A stretch of 64,000 nucleotides of DNA from Thermoplasmatales archaeon (GTDB taxonomy: Archaea > Thermoplasmatota > Thermoplasmata > Thermoplasmatales > Thermoplasmataceae): positions 1,225,966 through 1,289,965 of the forward strand of contig CP060531.1 of the NCBI GenBank assembly GCA_016806715.1, given 5' to 3'. The notes under the pieces are model-generated. The model saw only the letters and a program-made list of their open reading frames with translations, searched no databases and had not been told where the DNA came from. Below, one piece after another: positions 8,488 through 17,994 of the stretch (the stretch's first letter is position 1; each line of letters opens with the position of its first letter). The position numbers and the translations under genes were made by a program.

Positions 8488-8758
8488 AGAACTGATTACA
8501 GCAGAAGTGAGGTTTTCGGGGAAGGTCCAGGGAGTTAACTTCAGGCGAAATGCATCTTATGTTTCGGCGCGATACGGCGTGACTGGATGGATCAGGAACG
8601 CAGAGGACGGAACCGTTGAAGCATGTTTCAGCGGTACCAAAACGTCCGTGATGGAAGTTATCAGGGAGTGCCGGGATCTGCCGGGGGCAATGGTCAGCGG
8701 AAGTCAGGTAAGGCTTGCCAACTACACAGATTACAGGGAATTTTCCATAAGGCGCTGA
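8480..8758 (+). CDS. Acylphosphatase
   Basis: Starting at TTG 8480 gives 92 residues, the canonical acylphosphatase size; an upstream TTG at 8432 would add a non-conserved leader. The catalytic arginine loop is GKVQGVNFRRNASYVSARYG (G-x-V-Q-G-V-x-F-R), and the substrate-water Asn is in GVTGWIRNAEDGTVEACFSG. The enzyme hydrolyses acyl phosphates such as carbamoyl phosphate and 1,3-bisphosphoglycerate. The TTG overlaps the glycosylase stop by eight bases (TTGGATGA). Most plausibly the third gene of a DUF488-glycosylase-acylphosphatase transcript. Confidence 0.92.
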   Translation: MDEELITAEVRFSGKVQGVNFRRNASYVSARYGVTGWIRNAEDGTVEACFSGTKTSVMEVIRECRDLPGAMVSGSQVRLANYTDYREFSIRR

Positions 8759-8759
8759 T

Positions 8760-9989
8760 TCACGTTTCAACCACGAATGAATATCCAAGGGTCTTGAGTT
8801 TTTCAATAAGTTCCTCGGCGTGAGACTTTCCCCTGACATTTACCGTGAATTTTACGCTCTGGAAACCGACCGGCGTGCTTCTTTCCATGTTGTCCACCTG
8901 GGCATGATATATGTTTCCTCCGATGGAAGATATTGTTGTCGCTATCTTCATCAGTGTTCCCGGCTTGTCAGGTATCTGGAAATCTATCCTTATAAGGCGG
9001 TTTTCTACCTCCATGGCCTTGTATATTATCTTCGAGAGAAGAAGCAGGTTGGCATTCCCTCCAGAGAGAACTATGGCAACTTTTCTTCCCTTAACGTTGA
9101 CCTTTCCCTCCATCAGCGCAGCAAGCCCTACCGCTCCTGATGGTTCCACGAGTACCTTATTTCGCTCAAGGAGCTTGTAGAGGGCCATCGCGATACTCTC
9201 GTCGCTTACTGTTACTATTTCATCTACGTATTTCTGTACTATCTTAAGGTTCAGCTCGCCAGGGTACTTAACTGAAATTCCATCCGCTATTGTGTTTGTG
9301 CTGGTATAAGGAACTATCTTTCCCGCGGCAACGGATTGCTTCATGGAGTCTGCCTGCTCAGATTGCACACCCACGATTCTAATTTCGGGTTTTATCATCT
9401 TCGCTGCCAGTGCTATACCAGATATGAGCCCCCCGCCTCCAATTGGAACTAGAATAGTGTCGATCTGGGGCTGATCCTCCAGGATTTCCAGCCCTATTGT
9501 TCCCTGGCCGGAAATTATCCACCTGTCGTTGAATGCGTCAATAAACGTCCTGTTCTCAGCTTTACATATCTCATCCGCGCGTATGTGAGCCTCATTGTAG
9601 TCTGAACCAGAGAGAACTACCTGTGCCTTGTAATCCATGACGGCATTTACCTTGGCCGGGACGGTGTACTCCGGCATGACGATTTTTGCGTTTATGCCAT
9701 TAATCATCGCTGCATATGCCACGCCCTGGGCATGGTTGCCTGCGCTAGCTGTGATCACGCCTCTTCTTTTCTGGTCCTCATTGAGTTTCGATATCCTGAA
9801 AATCGCACCTCTGGCCTTGAAAGAACCAGTTTTCTGTATATTCTCCATCTTGAAGAAGATGTCAGATTCATAAATCCTGCTGAATGTTGAAGAATAATTA
9901 AGCGGAGTCCTGTTTATCTTCCCATTCAGTTCTTTCTTAGCGGCAAGGAAATCGTCCATGGTAGGTTGAACCAGCAGTTCATCATCCAT
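8760..9989 (-). CDS. tdcB: Threonine ammonia-lyase (threonine dehydratase) with ACT domain
   Basis: A 409-residue PLP enzyme of fold type II. The PLP lysine is K58 in KTGSFKARGAIFR, the Asn of SAGNHAQGVAYAA follows, and the phosphate-binding glycine loop is VPIGGGGLISGIALA. Residues about 325-409 (LIRIDFQIPDKPGTLMKIAT onward) form one ACT domain, as in the catabolic/biosynthetic IlvA-TdcB group with a single regulatory domain. It converts threonine to 2-oxobutyrate and ammonia, feeding isoleucine synthesis or catabolism. It lies 44 bases downstream of the cyclodeaminase gene on the same strand and may be co-transcribed. It ends two bases from the acylphosphatase stop. Confidence 0.93.
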   Translation of the reverse strand: MDDELLVQPTMDDFLAAKKELNGKINRTPLNYSSTFSRIYESDIFFKMENIQKTGSFKARGAIFRISKLNEDQKRRGVITASAGNHAQGVAYAAMINGINAKIVMPEYTVPAKVNAVMDYKAQVVLSGSDYNEAHIRADEICKAENRTFIDAFNDRWIISGQGTIGLEILEDQPQIDTILVPIGGGGLISGIALAAKMIKPEIRIVGVQSEQADSMKQSVAAGKIVPYTSTNTIADGISVKYPGELNLKIVQKYVDEIVTVSDESIAMALYKLLERNKVLVEPSGAVGLAALMEGKVNVKGRKVAIVLSGGNANLLLLSKIIYKAMEVENRLIRIDFQIPDKPGTLMKIATTISSIGGNIYHAQVDNMERSTPVGFQSVKFTVNVRGKSHAEELIEKLKTLGYSFVVET

Positions 9990-10033
9990 GGGTGTGTTAT
10001 GGCTGGCTGGCTAAAAATATTGCTGTAACCTGA

Positions 10034-10660
10034 TCAGGCTAGCTTTTTCTTCACTGCCTTCTCAATATCATTGTAAATATCCAGTGCCGCGTCAAGGATC
10101 AGCCTGATCTTAGCATCAAGTTCTGTCCTGGTCTCTGGATTTGATATTGATTTCAGGTTGATCATTGCATTGTAAAGCGCACCTTTTATGGCGGCCATAG
10201 CGAATTCTGATGCGCATGCGCTGTCAGTTATCGCATTCTTGTTGCCTTTTACAGCCAGATAAGAAGCCGTTTCAAGTATGGTTAGGGATTCCCTGGCTAT
10301 CTTAAGTGGTACGCCTATTGCAACTAGAGTTGCCTTTTCAATCTCTCCCTTCCGTTTATTTTTCTCTATATCAGTAGTCTTAGGCAGTGCCCAGGCGGAT
10401 ACTATAAGGTTGAATGCATCCTCATCCTCTTTCATCAGAGCACGAAGCCTTAGAGAAGTTTCAGAAGCAGTTTTTTCAATTTCCAGCATGCGTTCTTTTT
10501 CCGTTTCATATCCTTTTTTGTTCAGGGTCAGCGACGAGACCATCGAAGCTAGAGAAGATGCCACTACCGATACTAGCGCGCTGGCTGCACCTCCGCCCGG
10601 GGCGGGAGAGCCACTGGAAAGCCTCTTCATGAAACTATCGAGATCTTCCACATTAATCAC
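10034..10660 (-). CDS. Formimidoyltetrahydrofolate cyclodeaminase
   Basis: A 208-residue helical protein of the FTCD C-terminal type. The start contains SGSPAPGGGAASALVSVVASSLASMV (the P-x-P-G-G-G-S/A-A motif of the family), followed by long helices with KTASETSLRLRALMKEDEDAFN. It converts 5-formimidoyl-THF to 5,10-methenyl-THF and ammonia. Its start overlaps the end of the formiminotransferase gene by eight bases, so the two activities that are fused in animals are separate but coupled here. The typical gene length is about 200 residues. Confidence 0.92.
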   Translation of the reverse strand: MINVEDLDSFMKRLSSGSPAPGGGAASALVSVVASSLASMVSSLTLNKKGYETEKERMLEIEKTASETSLRLRALMKEDEDAFNLIVSAWALPKTTDIEKNKRKGEIEKATLVAIGVPLKIARESLTILETASYLAVKGNKNAITDSACASEFAMAAIKGALYNAMINLKSISNPETRTELDAKIRLILDAALDIYNDIEKAVKKKLA

Positions 10661-11552
10661 CCCACAATTTCTTCTCGAAAATCTGTGACGAGCTAAATCC
10701 GTTGAGCTGAAGGTAAAACTGTGCAGCTTCTGTTATGGCATCCATGGGAACCAGCCCGACAATCTCAGATTCAGCAACAGTTATCCCATACCTGGAGGAT
10801 TCCAGTTTCACCATCTCAAATGCACGATATATGGGGGTTTTCCTGAAGCTTGTAAGGTTCATGGATATTTGCACCATTCCCTTGTCTTCAAGGTAGAATG
10901 CCAGCGCCTTGACAAATGTGAATCCACCATCCCTGGCCCTGAGTGCCCTTGCAATCTTCTTGCCGGTGGATATATCCTTGGTGTTAAGGTTTACATTGTA
11001 GGCAACGAGGAAGTCCCGTGCACCTATTATGGACGCTCCTGCCGACCCTATATTTGCTGGTCCAAAATCGGGCTTCCATTCTTCGGTCACTATGGCGGTT
11101 CTAAGCTGTTCATACTGGAAACTCTTGTTTCTTATGTCCTCAAGGTTTTTCCTCCTTTCAGATCTTGCGGCGGAGCCGTACAGGTAAACCGGTATATCCA
11201 GCTGGTTGCCAACAAGCTCGCCCAGTTCTCCAGCCAGTTTTACGCAATCTTCTATCGTTGTTCCGGAAATCGGTATGAAGGGAATTACATCTGAAGCGCC
11301 GAATCTCGGGTGTTCCCCGGAGTGCTTGCTCATATCTATAAGCTCTGACGCTTTTTTTATTCCTGCAAATGCAGCCTTTACAGCATTTTCGTATGATACG
11401 ACAAAGGAAACCACCGATCTGTTGTGGTTAGGGTCCAGCTCGGCATCAAGAAGCTTTACTGTGTCGACCTTCGTAATTTCAGCTACAATCTGGTCTACAA
11501 CAGCTTTTTTCCGTCCTTCACTGAAGTTTGGAACACATTCAACAGTCCTCAT
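10653..11552 (-). CDS. Glutamate formimidoyltransferase
   Basis: A 299-residue protein matching the N-terminal and middle domains of FTCD. It opens MRTVECVPNFSEGRKKAVVDQI, with LLDAELDPNHNRSVVSFV carrying the family's D-x-x-x-N-H-N/R-S motif, then HPRFGASDVIPFIPISG. It transfers the formimidoyl group of N-formimidoylglutamate to tetrahydrofolate. No histidase or urocanase gene is seen in this window, so the source of formimidoylglutamate is not shown. It heads a leftward run with the cyclodeaminase and threonine ammonia-lyase. Confidence 0.92.
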   Translation of the reverse strand: MRTVECVPNFSEGRKKAVVDQIVAEITKVDTVKLLDAELDPNHNRSVVSFVVSYENAVKAAFAGIKKASELIDMSKHSGEHPRFGASDVIPFIPISGTTIEDCVKLAGELGELVGNQLDIPVYLYGSAARSERRKNLEDIRNKSFQYEQLRTAIVTEEWKPDFGPANIGSAGASIIGARDFLVAYNVNLNTKDISTGKKIARALRARDGGFTFVKALAFYLEDKGMVQISMNLTSFRKTPIYRAFEMVKLESSRYGITVAESEIVGLVPMDAITEAAQFYLQLNGFSSSQIFEKKLWGD

Positions 11553-11920
11553 TTATGAGAATCCCCTCTGATTTAATGAATCTACGCAGGAATCGTAATC
11601 CGCGTTTCATTGGCTACTGTGGCTGCATTCAATGACGATCGCAGGGGCACAAGTAGATACAGACCTGTTACAACCTTAAATATGTATATAAATGAAATGA
11701 ATTGCATGTTAATTCGCTCCCGATTACAGATTAGAAACTGGTAACTGTCAACCGGTCACCAACATAGGAATAGATATGATCATATATATTGATCACTGAT
11801 TTGATCAAATATGTTTCCAAGTTGAAACAAAGTAGTAAACTCTGTGAATAAAGTAAAATATACCGTTAAGATGTTTATGTGTAAGGAAGAGAATGTTTTC
11901 GCGATCTTCCGGGTGAACCA
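11553..11920. promoter_or_regulatory. Divergent promoter region with triple TGATCA palindromes
   Basis: This is the 368-base gap between the leftward formimidoyltransferase and rightward ribonucleotide reductase. It carries TGATCA three times, at 11777-11782, 11790-11795 and 11802-11807, with start-to-start steps of 13 and 12 bases, in an AT-rich context. A TATA-like stretch ATGTATATAAATG occurs near 11682-11694. GGGTG at 11911-11915 is a plausible ribosome site for the reductase ATG at 11921. No gene is seen. Confidence 0.5.
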
Positions 11921-14269
11921 ATGATTAAGACTATTATCAAAAGAGATGGGACAGAGGCTGCCTTCGACGAGGGAAAGATTATAAGGGCAATATACAAGGC
12001 CATGCTTTCCGTGAAAGTTGGCACGATGAAGGATGCCGAAGAAGTGGCAAAAATAGCTGTAAAGGAAATTTCAAAAATCGTTCAAAAGCCAACAGTGGAG
12101 CAGATACAGGACAAGGTAGAAAGTGCTCTTATGGGATACTCAGGCAACAACCAGTCATTCGTGGAAGTTGCAAAAGCATACATCCTTTACAGGGAAAGAA
12201 GGAGAATCATACGGGACGAGAAGGCATCAATCGGTGTCAAGGATGACCTGAAACTCTCAATAAACGCAATAAAGGTGCTTGAGGCAAGGTACCTCCTCAA
12301 GGACGAGGAAGGCAAGATCATAGAGACTCCAAGGCAGATGTTCAGGCGCGTTGCCAGTCATGTGGGCGCAATAGATGCTCTGTATGAGTACAGGAATTAC
12401 CAGCTTAGCGGAAAGTTAGCGGAAAACGGGAAGAAAATATCGGCCCTGTCAAAGACGCAGATCGAGGTTCTCAAAAGAGGTTTTGATGAACTCGTAAAGG
12501 AAGGCCAGATCCAGGGAAAGTTCGATGAGTTCATGAATTTCATCTATACCAAGCCAACGTGCTTTGAGGAAGCTATAAACGAGTACGAGGAAATGATGCT
12601 GAACCTTGAGTATGTACCAAACTCGCCAACAATGATGAACGCCGGGGCGAGACTGGGACAGCTTTCGGCTTGCTTTGTATTGCCTGTGGATGACAGTGTA
12701 GACGGCATATTCAGCGCACTGAAATACACTGCTGAGATACACAAATCCGGAGGCGGCACAGGCTTCTCCTTCTCAAGGCTGCGTGGGAAGGATGATATCG
12801 TAGGATCCACAAAGGGCGTTGCATCGGGCCCAGTATCGTTCATGAGGATATTTGACACAACAACTGATGTCATTAAGCAGGGTGGGAAGAGGAGAGGTGC
12901 CAATATGGGCATTCTGAGATTCGATCACCCGGACATCATGGACTTCATACTGAGCAAAGATGCCGAAAACACCATACTGAGCAATTTCAACATCTCAGTC
13001 GGTATGACAGATGAGTTCTTCGAGAAGCTTGATTCCGATGGGTTTGTAGAACTCAAAAACCCCCGCGATGGTAGGGTGACCGGCAGGATAAAGGCCAGCA
13101 CCATGTGGGACACAATAATAAACCAGGCGTGGAAAACAGCCGATCCGGGGCTGATATTCCTTGATGAGATCAACAAGAAAAATCCTGTTTCTCACATAAG
13201 TGAGATAGAGGCAACAAATCCATGCGGTGAGCAGCCGCTTATGCCATACGAATCATGCAATCTTGGCTCGATCAACCTTGCTAAATTTGTAAAGGATGGG
13301 GACATTGATTACGAGAAGTTGAGAAGCGTCATACGACTCTCGACCAAATTCCTGGACAACGTAGTGGACGCAAACAAATTCCCGGTTGAACAGATAAAGG
13401 AGATGACGAGGAAGACAAGAAAAATTGGACTTGGCATAATGGGATTTGCCGACATGCTCATCAAGCTCGGTATACCATATAACAGCGGCGATGCGCTTGT
13501 CATGGGAGAGCGTATGATGGCGTTCCTCCAGGACGAGTCTCACGAGGAGTCAAAAATACTCGCGGAAGAGAGGGGAGTCTTTCCGGGCTGGTACGGATCG
13601 AAATGGGAAGAACAGGGAATAAAAATGAGAAACTCCACCACAACAACCATAGCTCCCACGGGAACCATATCGATCATAGCAGGTTGCTCATCATCCATCG
13701 AACCACTCTTTGCCATAGCATTTGTGAGGCATGTTCTCAACGGGCAGGAACTCATAGAGGTCAATCCCCTGTTTGAGGAAATGCTCAGGGCCAAGAATCT
13801 TTACTCCGAAGAACTCATGAGGGAAGTTGCCAAGAGCGGCAATCTACACAACATTAACATAGATCCTGAAATAAAGCGTCTTTTCGTTACCGCACACGAA
13901 ATAGAGCCGGAATGGCATGTTCTCATGCAGGCTACCTTCCAGAGATACTGTGACTCTGGAGTATCCAAGACAATCAATCTTCCGTCTGATGCCTCTCCCG
14001 AGGACATAGGCAAGGCGTACAGAATGGCAAAAGACCTTCACTGCAAGGGGATAACTGTATATAGGGACCAGAGCAAGACACAGCAGGTACTTTACACTGG
14101 TACTGCAAGCAGAAAGGAGCCAAAGGAGAAAGTAGAGAAAAAGAAGGTCGAGAAGAAGGAAACAGAGGAGGAAAGCATAATGGAACTAATAGCCAAGGTT
14201 CCTGACAAATACCTCAAACTGGACTCAACCTTCGATCCTGCGTGCCCAACCGGCAAATGTGATAAATAA
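11921..14269 (+). CDS. nrdJ: Adenosylcobalamin-dependent (class II) ribonucleotide reductase
   Basis: A 782-residue enzyme. Residues 1-95 form an ATP-cone allosteric domain ([20 protein letters not shown]). The catalytic barrel has the redox cysteine in [11 protein letters not shown] (about 250), the radical cysteine in NPCGEQPL (about 433-440), and the loop [19 protein letters not shown]. The C-terminal arm carries C775 and C780 in the C-x4-C spacing of the shuttle cysteine pair, just before the end. A lysine/glutamate-rich linker precedes the arm. The enzyme makes deoxyribonucleotides without oxygen. A 38-residue cysteine-rich gene follows after 14 bases and is likely co-transcribed. Confidence 0.95.
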   Translation: MIKTIIKRDGTEAAFDEGKIIRAIYKAMLSVKVGTMKDAEEVAKIAVKEISKIVQKPTVEQIQDKVESALMGYSGNNQSFVEVAKAYILYRERRRIIRDEKASIGVKDDLKLSINAIKVLEARYLLKDEEGKIIETPRQMFRRVASHVGAIDALYEYRNYQLSGKLAENGKKISALSKTQIEVLKRGFDELVKEGQIQGKFDEFMNFIYTKPTCFEEAINEYEEMMLNLEYVPNSPTMMNAGARLGQLSACFVLPVDDSVDGIFSALKYTAEIHKSGGGTGFSFSRLRGKDDIVGSTKGVASGPVSFMRIFDTTTDVIKQGGKRRGANMGILRFDHPDIMDFILSKDAENTILSNFNISVGMTDEFFEKLDSDGFVELKNPRDGRVTGRIKASTMWDTIINQAWKTADPGLIFLDEINKKNPVSHISEIEATNPCGEQPLMPYESCNLGSINLAKFVKDGDIDYEKLRSVIRLSTKFLDNVVDANKFPVEQIKEMTRKTRKIGLGIMGFADMLIKLGIPYNSGDALVMGERMMAFLQDESHEESKILAEERGVFPGWYGSKWEEQGIKMRNSTTTTIAPTGTISIIAGCSSSIEPLFAIAFVRHVLNGQELIEVNPLFEEMLRAKNLYSEELMREVAKSGNLHNINIDPEIKRLFVTAHEIEPEWHVLMQATFQRYCDSGVSKTINLPSDASPEDIGKAYRMAKDLHCKGITVYRDQSKTQQVLYTGTASRKEPKEKVEKKKVEKKETEEESIMELIAKVPDKYLKLDSTFDPACPTGKCDK

Positions 14270-14283
14270 TATAACCATTTTTT

Positions 14284-14400
14284 ATGTGTGCAGACTGCTC
14301 TTCAGAATGTGAATGCACCTCCTGCTATTCGTTCAGGCACAATGCAGCTTGCCCCATCTGCGGGCACACAATTTTTCTTGATTGCTGTCAGGGCTTCTAG
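14284..14400 (+). CDS. 38-aa cysteine-rich protein following ribonucleotide reductase
   Basis: ATG 14284 to TAG 14398-14400 encodes 38 residues with nine cysteines. The layout is C2-x2-C5-x3-C9-x-C11-x2-C14, then C23-x2-C26 in CPICG, and a final C34-C35, plus two histidines. CPICGH is a classic zinc-knuckle half. It lies 14 bases behind nrdJ on the same strand, and its stop shares four bases with the stop of the antiporter gene on the other strand (CTAG). I do not recognise the family. It could be a zinc-ribbon partner of the reductase, a thiol reductant, or a metallochaperone; none of these is shown by the sequence. Confidence 0.6.
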   Translation: MCADCSSECECTSCYSFRHNAACPICGHTIFLDCCQGF

Positions 14401-15569
14401 TAATCCAAAGTTTTATCCGGCTTTCCCAGCCTGTCTCTTCTATCAGCCAGCACCGGCATTATTAATGAGAGTATGATCGACCCTAAAATAACGAGAGAAT
14501 AGAGGGAGCTGCCAATTACGCCGTCCTGAAACGCGACTGCCGCTATGATTATCCCGACTGCGCCTCTTCCACCGAGAATGGCCATTGTAGTCCTTGGATT
14601 TATGTCTCTCATCAGGGTTTTGCTTGAAAAATAGGTCAATACTCCTCCGACTATTGCACTTATTGCGACCAGTGACACCAGCAGGGGGAAATACGAACTT
14701 CCCGGTATTGTAGCATCGAGGCCAGCTATGGTGAAAAAAATTGGTATGAAGAAACTTTCATTAAGCCTGTTCAGCGTTCTCCTGATAATCCCGATCAGTT
14801 CCTTTCCCACTATGACCTCACTTACAATCAATCCCGAAAAGAGTGCTCCCAGTACGTAGGAAATGCCTATAATATCCAGTATAGCGGATACCAGAAGACC
14901 CCAGATTATTATAAGGCCAAATATTATTTCCTCGCCACGTTCAGTTGCATGCAGCCTTACAAAAAAGTTGACAATTTCCGTTGAATGCCTCTTTATGATC
15001 CGGTCTAGCAGCAGGATTATAACTATCAGGATAGCGATCCCGATCATTTTTTCCACGACCCTCTGTGGATCTATTGTGGCGGACAGAAGAATAAAAGCCA
15101 TGATGTCAGTTATGACTACACTGGCAAGGATATGATTTCCGCTCGAACTCTTGAGGAGTGAATACCTGTTTACAAGGACTGAAATTATGGAGATAGATGG
15201 AACCCCTATCCCAATTGATACTGCTATGGATTCGGTAAGACCAACCTGAAAAACGAAATTCGCTATTGCTACCATTGTTATTAGTGGAATGACGAAGCTC
15301 GAAATAGTCAGGATCCATCCCTTACCGGAATACTTAGTCAGCAGGTCTGAAGTTACATCGACTCCTATCAGAAGCACGATGAAGAAAAGCGCGATTTCTG
15401 AGAGTCCATGCAGTACTGCATTGGGTTGAAGGATATTGAATACTGCCGGCCCAAGGACAAGTCCCACTAATAGTGCACCCACGACAGCGGGGAAACCCTT
15501 CACTTCGAGCAGTTCCCCTATGATTAGGGAAGCCGACAGCAATATTAGTACGGAGGTAATCAGATCCAT
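14397..15569 (-). CDS. Cation/proton antiporter, CPA2 (KefB/NapA-like)
   Basis: A 390-residue membrane protein, essentially all transmembrane (about 12 segments), without a soluble TrkA-N domain. The opening LITSVLILLSASLIIGELLEVKGFPAVVGALLVGLVLGP is typical of the Na+/H+ exchanger superfamily, and ILASVVITDIMAFILL carries the acidic residue of the unwound ion-binding helix. FGLI/GRGAVGIIIAAVAFQDG in the last third matches the conserved antiporter core. Likely exchanges Na+ or K+ for H+, important for pH homeostasis in acid. Ion preference cannot be read from sequence. It converges on the cysteine-rich gene. Confidence 0.87.
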   Translation of the reverse strand: MDLITSVLILLSASLIIGELLEVKGFPAVVGALLVGLVLGPAVFNILQPNAVLHGLSEIALFFIVLLIGVDVTSDLLTKYSGKGWILTISSFVIPLITMVAIANFVFQVGLTESIAVSIGIGVPSISIISVLVNRYSLLKSSSGNHILASVVITDIMAFILLSATIDPQRVVEKMIGIAILIVIILLLDRIIKRHSTEIVNFFVRLHATERGEEIIFGLIIIWGLLVSAILDIIGISYVLGALFSGLIVSEVIVGKELIGIIRRTLNRLNESFFIPIFFTIAGLDATIPGSSYFPLLVSLVAISAIVGGVLTYFSSKTLMRDINPRTTMAILGGRGAVGIIIAAVAFQDGVIGSSLYSLVILGSIILSLIMPVLADRRDRLGKPDKTLDY

Positions 15570-15866
15570 GCGATTTACTACTATGATTCGTAGTTATTAA
15601 TATTTACTAGGCAAGAACGCTTAGGCAGCGACCCCGACCGCGTTATGATTTCCTGCATCATATTGTGGATTTTAGCTTATATAAACACTGGCCGGAATCC
15701 ATGATAGACGCTAAATTGATGGAAACAAGTCATATAGGCTCTCTCAATTTTAAATGCCTATTAAGCCATGTCCTGTATAGAAATCAGGCTAAATTAAATG
15801 GGAACTATATTCACTATAAAAAATATTTATGAAACATTTATATAAATTTAGGTGGTGTGGTTCCTT
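15570..15866. promoter_or_regulatory. Divergent AT-rich promoter region
   Basis: Gap between the antiporter and the first MFS gene. AT-rich runs around 15640-15690 and 15805-15850 include several TATA-like stretches. GGTGGTG at 15851-15857 is a plausible ribosome site nine bases ahead of GTG 15867. Confidence 0.4.
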
Positions 15867-17288
15867 GTGACAGCAGAAAGCAAGAACAATGAGTCATATC
15901 TACCATCGCGGTCTGTAGTGACGACACTGTCTTCAATGGGGTATTTTCTTGACGGCTATGATCTTAGCGTCATAGCGGTGTTCACGCTGGTTTTGACCAC
16001 CTATAAAATATTCCCATATGATGCATTTTCCGAAGGATTTGTAAGTGGATCTGCATTGCTGGGTGCGTTCGTAGGCACTGTGGTGTTTGGCCATTATTCG
16101 GATAAAATTGGGCGAAGATATCTATATATTTTTGACTTGATATTCTTTGCAGTTTTCGCTATATTAAGTGCATTCGCAACCAACCTTATTGAACTGATAA
16201 TTTTCAGGTTCTTCATTGGATGGGGTGTCGGGGCCGATTATGCGCTGAGCCCTGTTTATACAACGGAAATGTATTCTAACAAGGAACGGGGTTCAGGATA
16301 TGGCTGGGTATGGACATTCTGGAGCATCGGGGCTGCATTCTCATTCCTTGTAGCGTACTTGTTCTTTCTTTCGGACCCTCTGACTTCTTGGAGATGGGCG
16401 CTTGGACTGGGGGCGATTCCTGCAGTAATTGTTGTAATATTGAGAACTAGGATGCCAGAGTCAGCTAGATGGAATATCGTAAACAATGGGAACGTTGATG
16501 CCCACATAAAGCGCGTTTCAGAAAAAGTAGGAATAAGTGAGGGTGACATCATTGCCTTACTGGAAGAAAGGAAACGGGAGGCAGAAATTGCCGCTGGTTC
16601 CGCATCCAGTCTGTTTAAGGGAGAATATGGAAAGCGTACGGCAATAGTATGGATACAATGGATACTCTACGACATTGCAGGCTATGGTATTGGATTATAT
16701 TCTCCGGTGATACTCAGTAGTTTCGGGATTAAAGGAGCAACTACACTGATTCTATCCTTCGCGTTCTATATGCCAGTAGGTTTCATGGGCGCATATGGGG
16801 CTGTGAGATTGAATGATAAAGTTGGGAGGCGTCCACTTCAGGCGGCTGGGTTTGCTTCCATGGCAATTGCAATGTTACTGTTCTACATTGCTTCGGTGAC
16901 GGTTGGATCTATACTGGTCGTGCTTGGAATATTAGCTTTTATTCTCGACTATGGAATGGGAAACCTTGGGCCGGGAAACACCATGGGTCTTTATGCCATA
17001 GAGCTACTTCCAACAAAACTGAGATCCTCATCAATGGGCAATGCCACAGGTATTACAAGGATTGTGTCATTCCTCAGTGCGTTCCTGTTTCCAATAGTCG
17101 GTGATTCCCTGGGGAAATCCACATTCTTCGCTATATTGCTTGCATTAATGATAGTGGCGTTCATCTTCACGATGCTGTATACTCCGGAAACGAAAGGTCT
17201 TACACTGGAAGAAATAGCAATTGCATCGTATAAACGCATCAACGGGAAGCCTCAATTGGTGCTTCCCAGTGCTGCAAAGAAAAACTGA
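15867..17288 (+). CDS. MFS transporter, sugar/metabolite-porter type (copy 1)
   Basis: From GTG 15867 (473 residues) the protein starts MTAESKNNES; I prefer this to GTG 15852 because GGTGGTG (15851-15857) then serves as ribosome site. About 12 membrane segments. Motif A is GHYSDKIGRRYLYIFD, and FRFFIGWGVGADYALSPVYTTEMY with RGSGYGW is the loop pattern of sugar-porter/PHS-type MFS proteins. The second half repeats motif A as RLNDKVGRRPLQ, and the end TPETKGLTLEEI is typical of the sugar-porter family. The gene resembles the one at 18294-19646 throughout, so they are paralogues. Substrate unknown. It meets an unrecognised gene tail to tail with a 4-base gap. Confidence 0.88.
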   Translation: MTAESKNNESYLPSRSVVTTLSSMGYFLDGYDLSVIAVFTLVLTTYKIFPYDAFSEGFVSGSALLGAFVGTVVFGHYSDKIGRRYLYIFDLIFFAVFAILSAFATNLIELIIFRFFIGWGVGADYALSPVYTTEMYSNKERGSGYGWVWTFWSIGAAFSFLVAYLFFLSDPLTSWRWALGLGAIPAVIVVILRTRMPESARWNIVNNGNVDAHIKRVSEKVGISEGDIIALLEERKREAEIAAGSASSLFKGEYGKRTAIVWIQWILYDIAGYGIGLYSPVILSSFGIKGATTLILSFAFYMPVGFMGAYGAVRLNDKVGRRPLQAAGFASMAIAMLLFYIASVTVGSILVVLGILAFILDYGMGNLGPGNTMGLYAIELLPTKLRSSSMGNATGITRIVSFLSAFLFPIVGDSLGKSTFFAILLALMIVAFIFTMLYTPETKGLTLEEIAIASYKRINGKPQLVLPSAAKKN

Positions 17289-17292
17289 TGTC

Positions 17293-17937
17293 CTAGCCTA
17301 TCAAACCCAGTCTAATCCACTGGGTGAATTTTTTACTAAAATCAACAATTTTTGTCCATTCATCGCTGTTTTTATCCGGCATAGTAATTTTTGAAGAAAT
17401 TTCTGATACCTTTGTGCTTGCCGCGTTCTTTGAGATTATCTGAATAATAGCAATGCTGGCGCTATAATATATTGGTATTTTATCGGTCCAGTAGGTGGGG
17501 ATTTTAAAGTCAAGCAGGGTAAGCAGCAGAAAGTCAAGAGACGGAACTTTCATGAGCCCTATTGTAGTGTATCTCTTAACTCTCGGTTTTAACCTGAAAT
17601 TATTAGGTGGAGAGATCAGGATAAAATGCATGTAATCGCATATATCGTTAGCAATGTCATCAGTCAATGGGATTAAAGAAAAATTGCCGTCACCGGGAAT
17701 CATAAGGCTTGGGCTCTTTTCGACCATTCCTCTTATTTTATTAGTTATAAACGAATAAGCCTCGGAGAGTCTTGAGTAGTCTTTGTTTGTCTCATAAAAT
17801 AGGTGTTTTCTGTTAAGGTATAATTCTTTAATTCCCTCTTCTATGTAGGTTCGGAGAATTACATCCTGATCAGCTTGCCCCACCAGTCTCCCTTTTTTAT
17901 TTTTCTGTGCATTCAGGTTGTGATTTTCCCTTGCCAT
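17293..17937 (-). CDS. Unrecognised protein, 214 aa, convergent with MFS copy 1
   Basis: Not recognised. It encodes 214 residues with a basic, Asn/Lys-rich N-terminus (about 1-22), a middle region of alternating hydrophobic helices without clear membrane spans, and no cysteine or obvious catalytic motif. The stop is four bases from the stop of the MFS gene on the other strand. The second MFS paralogue is also met tail to tail by an unrecognised gene (19653-20129); short resemblances between the two (for example EKSPS versus KKSPPS in comparable positions) are weak. It may be a helical regulator of the neighbouring transporter, which is speculation. Confidence 0.6.
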   Translation of the reverse strand: MARENHNLNAQKNKKGRLVGQADQDVILRTYIEEGIKELYLNRKHLFYETNKDYSRLSEAYSFITNKIRGMVEKSPSLMIPGDGNFSLIPLTDDIANDICDYMHFILISPPNNFRLKPRVKRYTTIGLMKVPSLDFLLLTLLDFKIPTYWTDKIPIYYSASIAIIQIISKNAASTKVSEISSKITMPDKNSDEWTKIVDFSKKFTQWIRLGLIG

Positions 17938-17994
17938 GTTAACTTACGCCTTTGGAAGTTATCTTCTACCTGATACTTAAACCATCTTTCTGGT

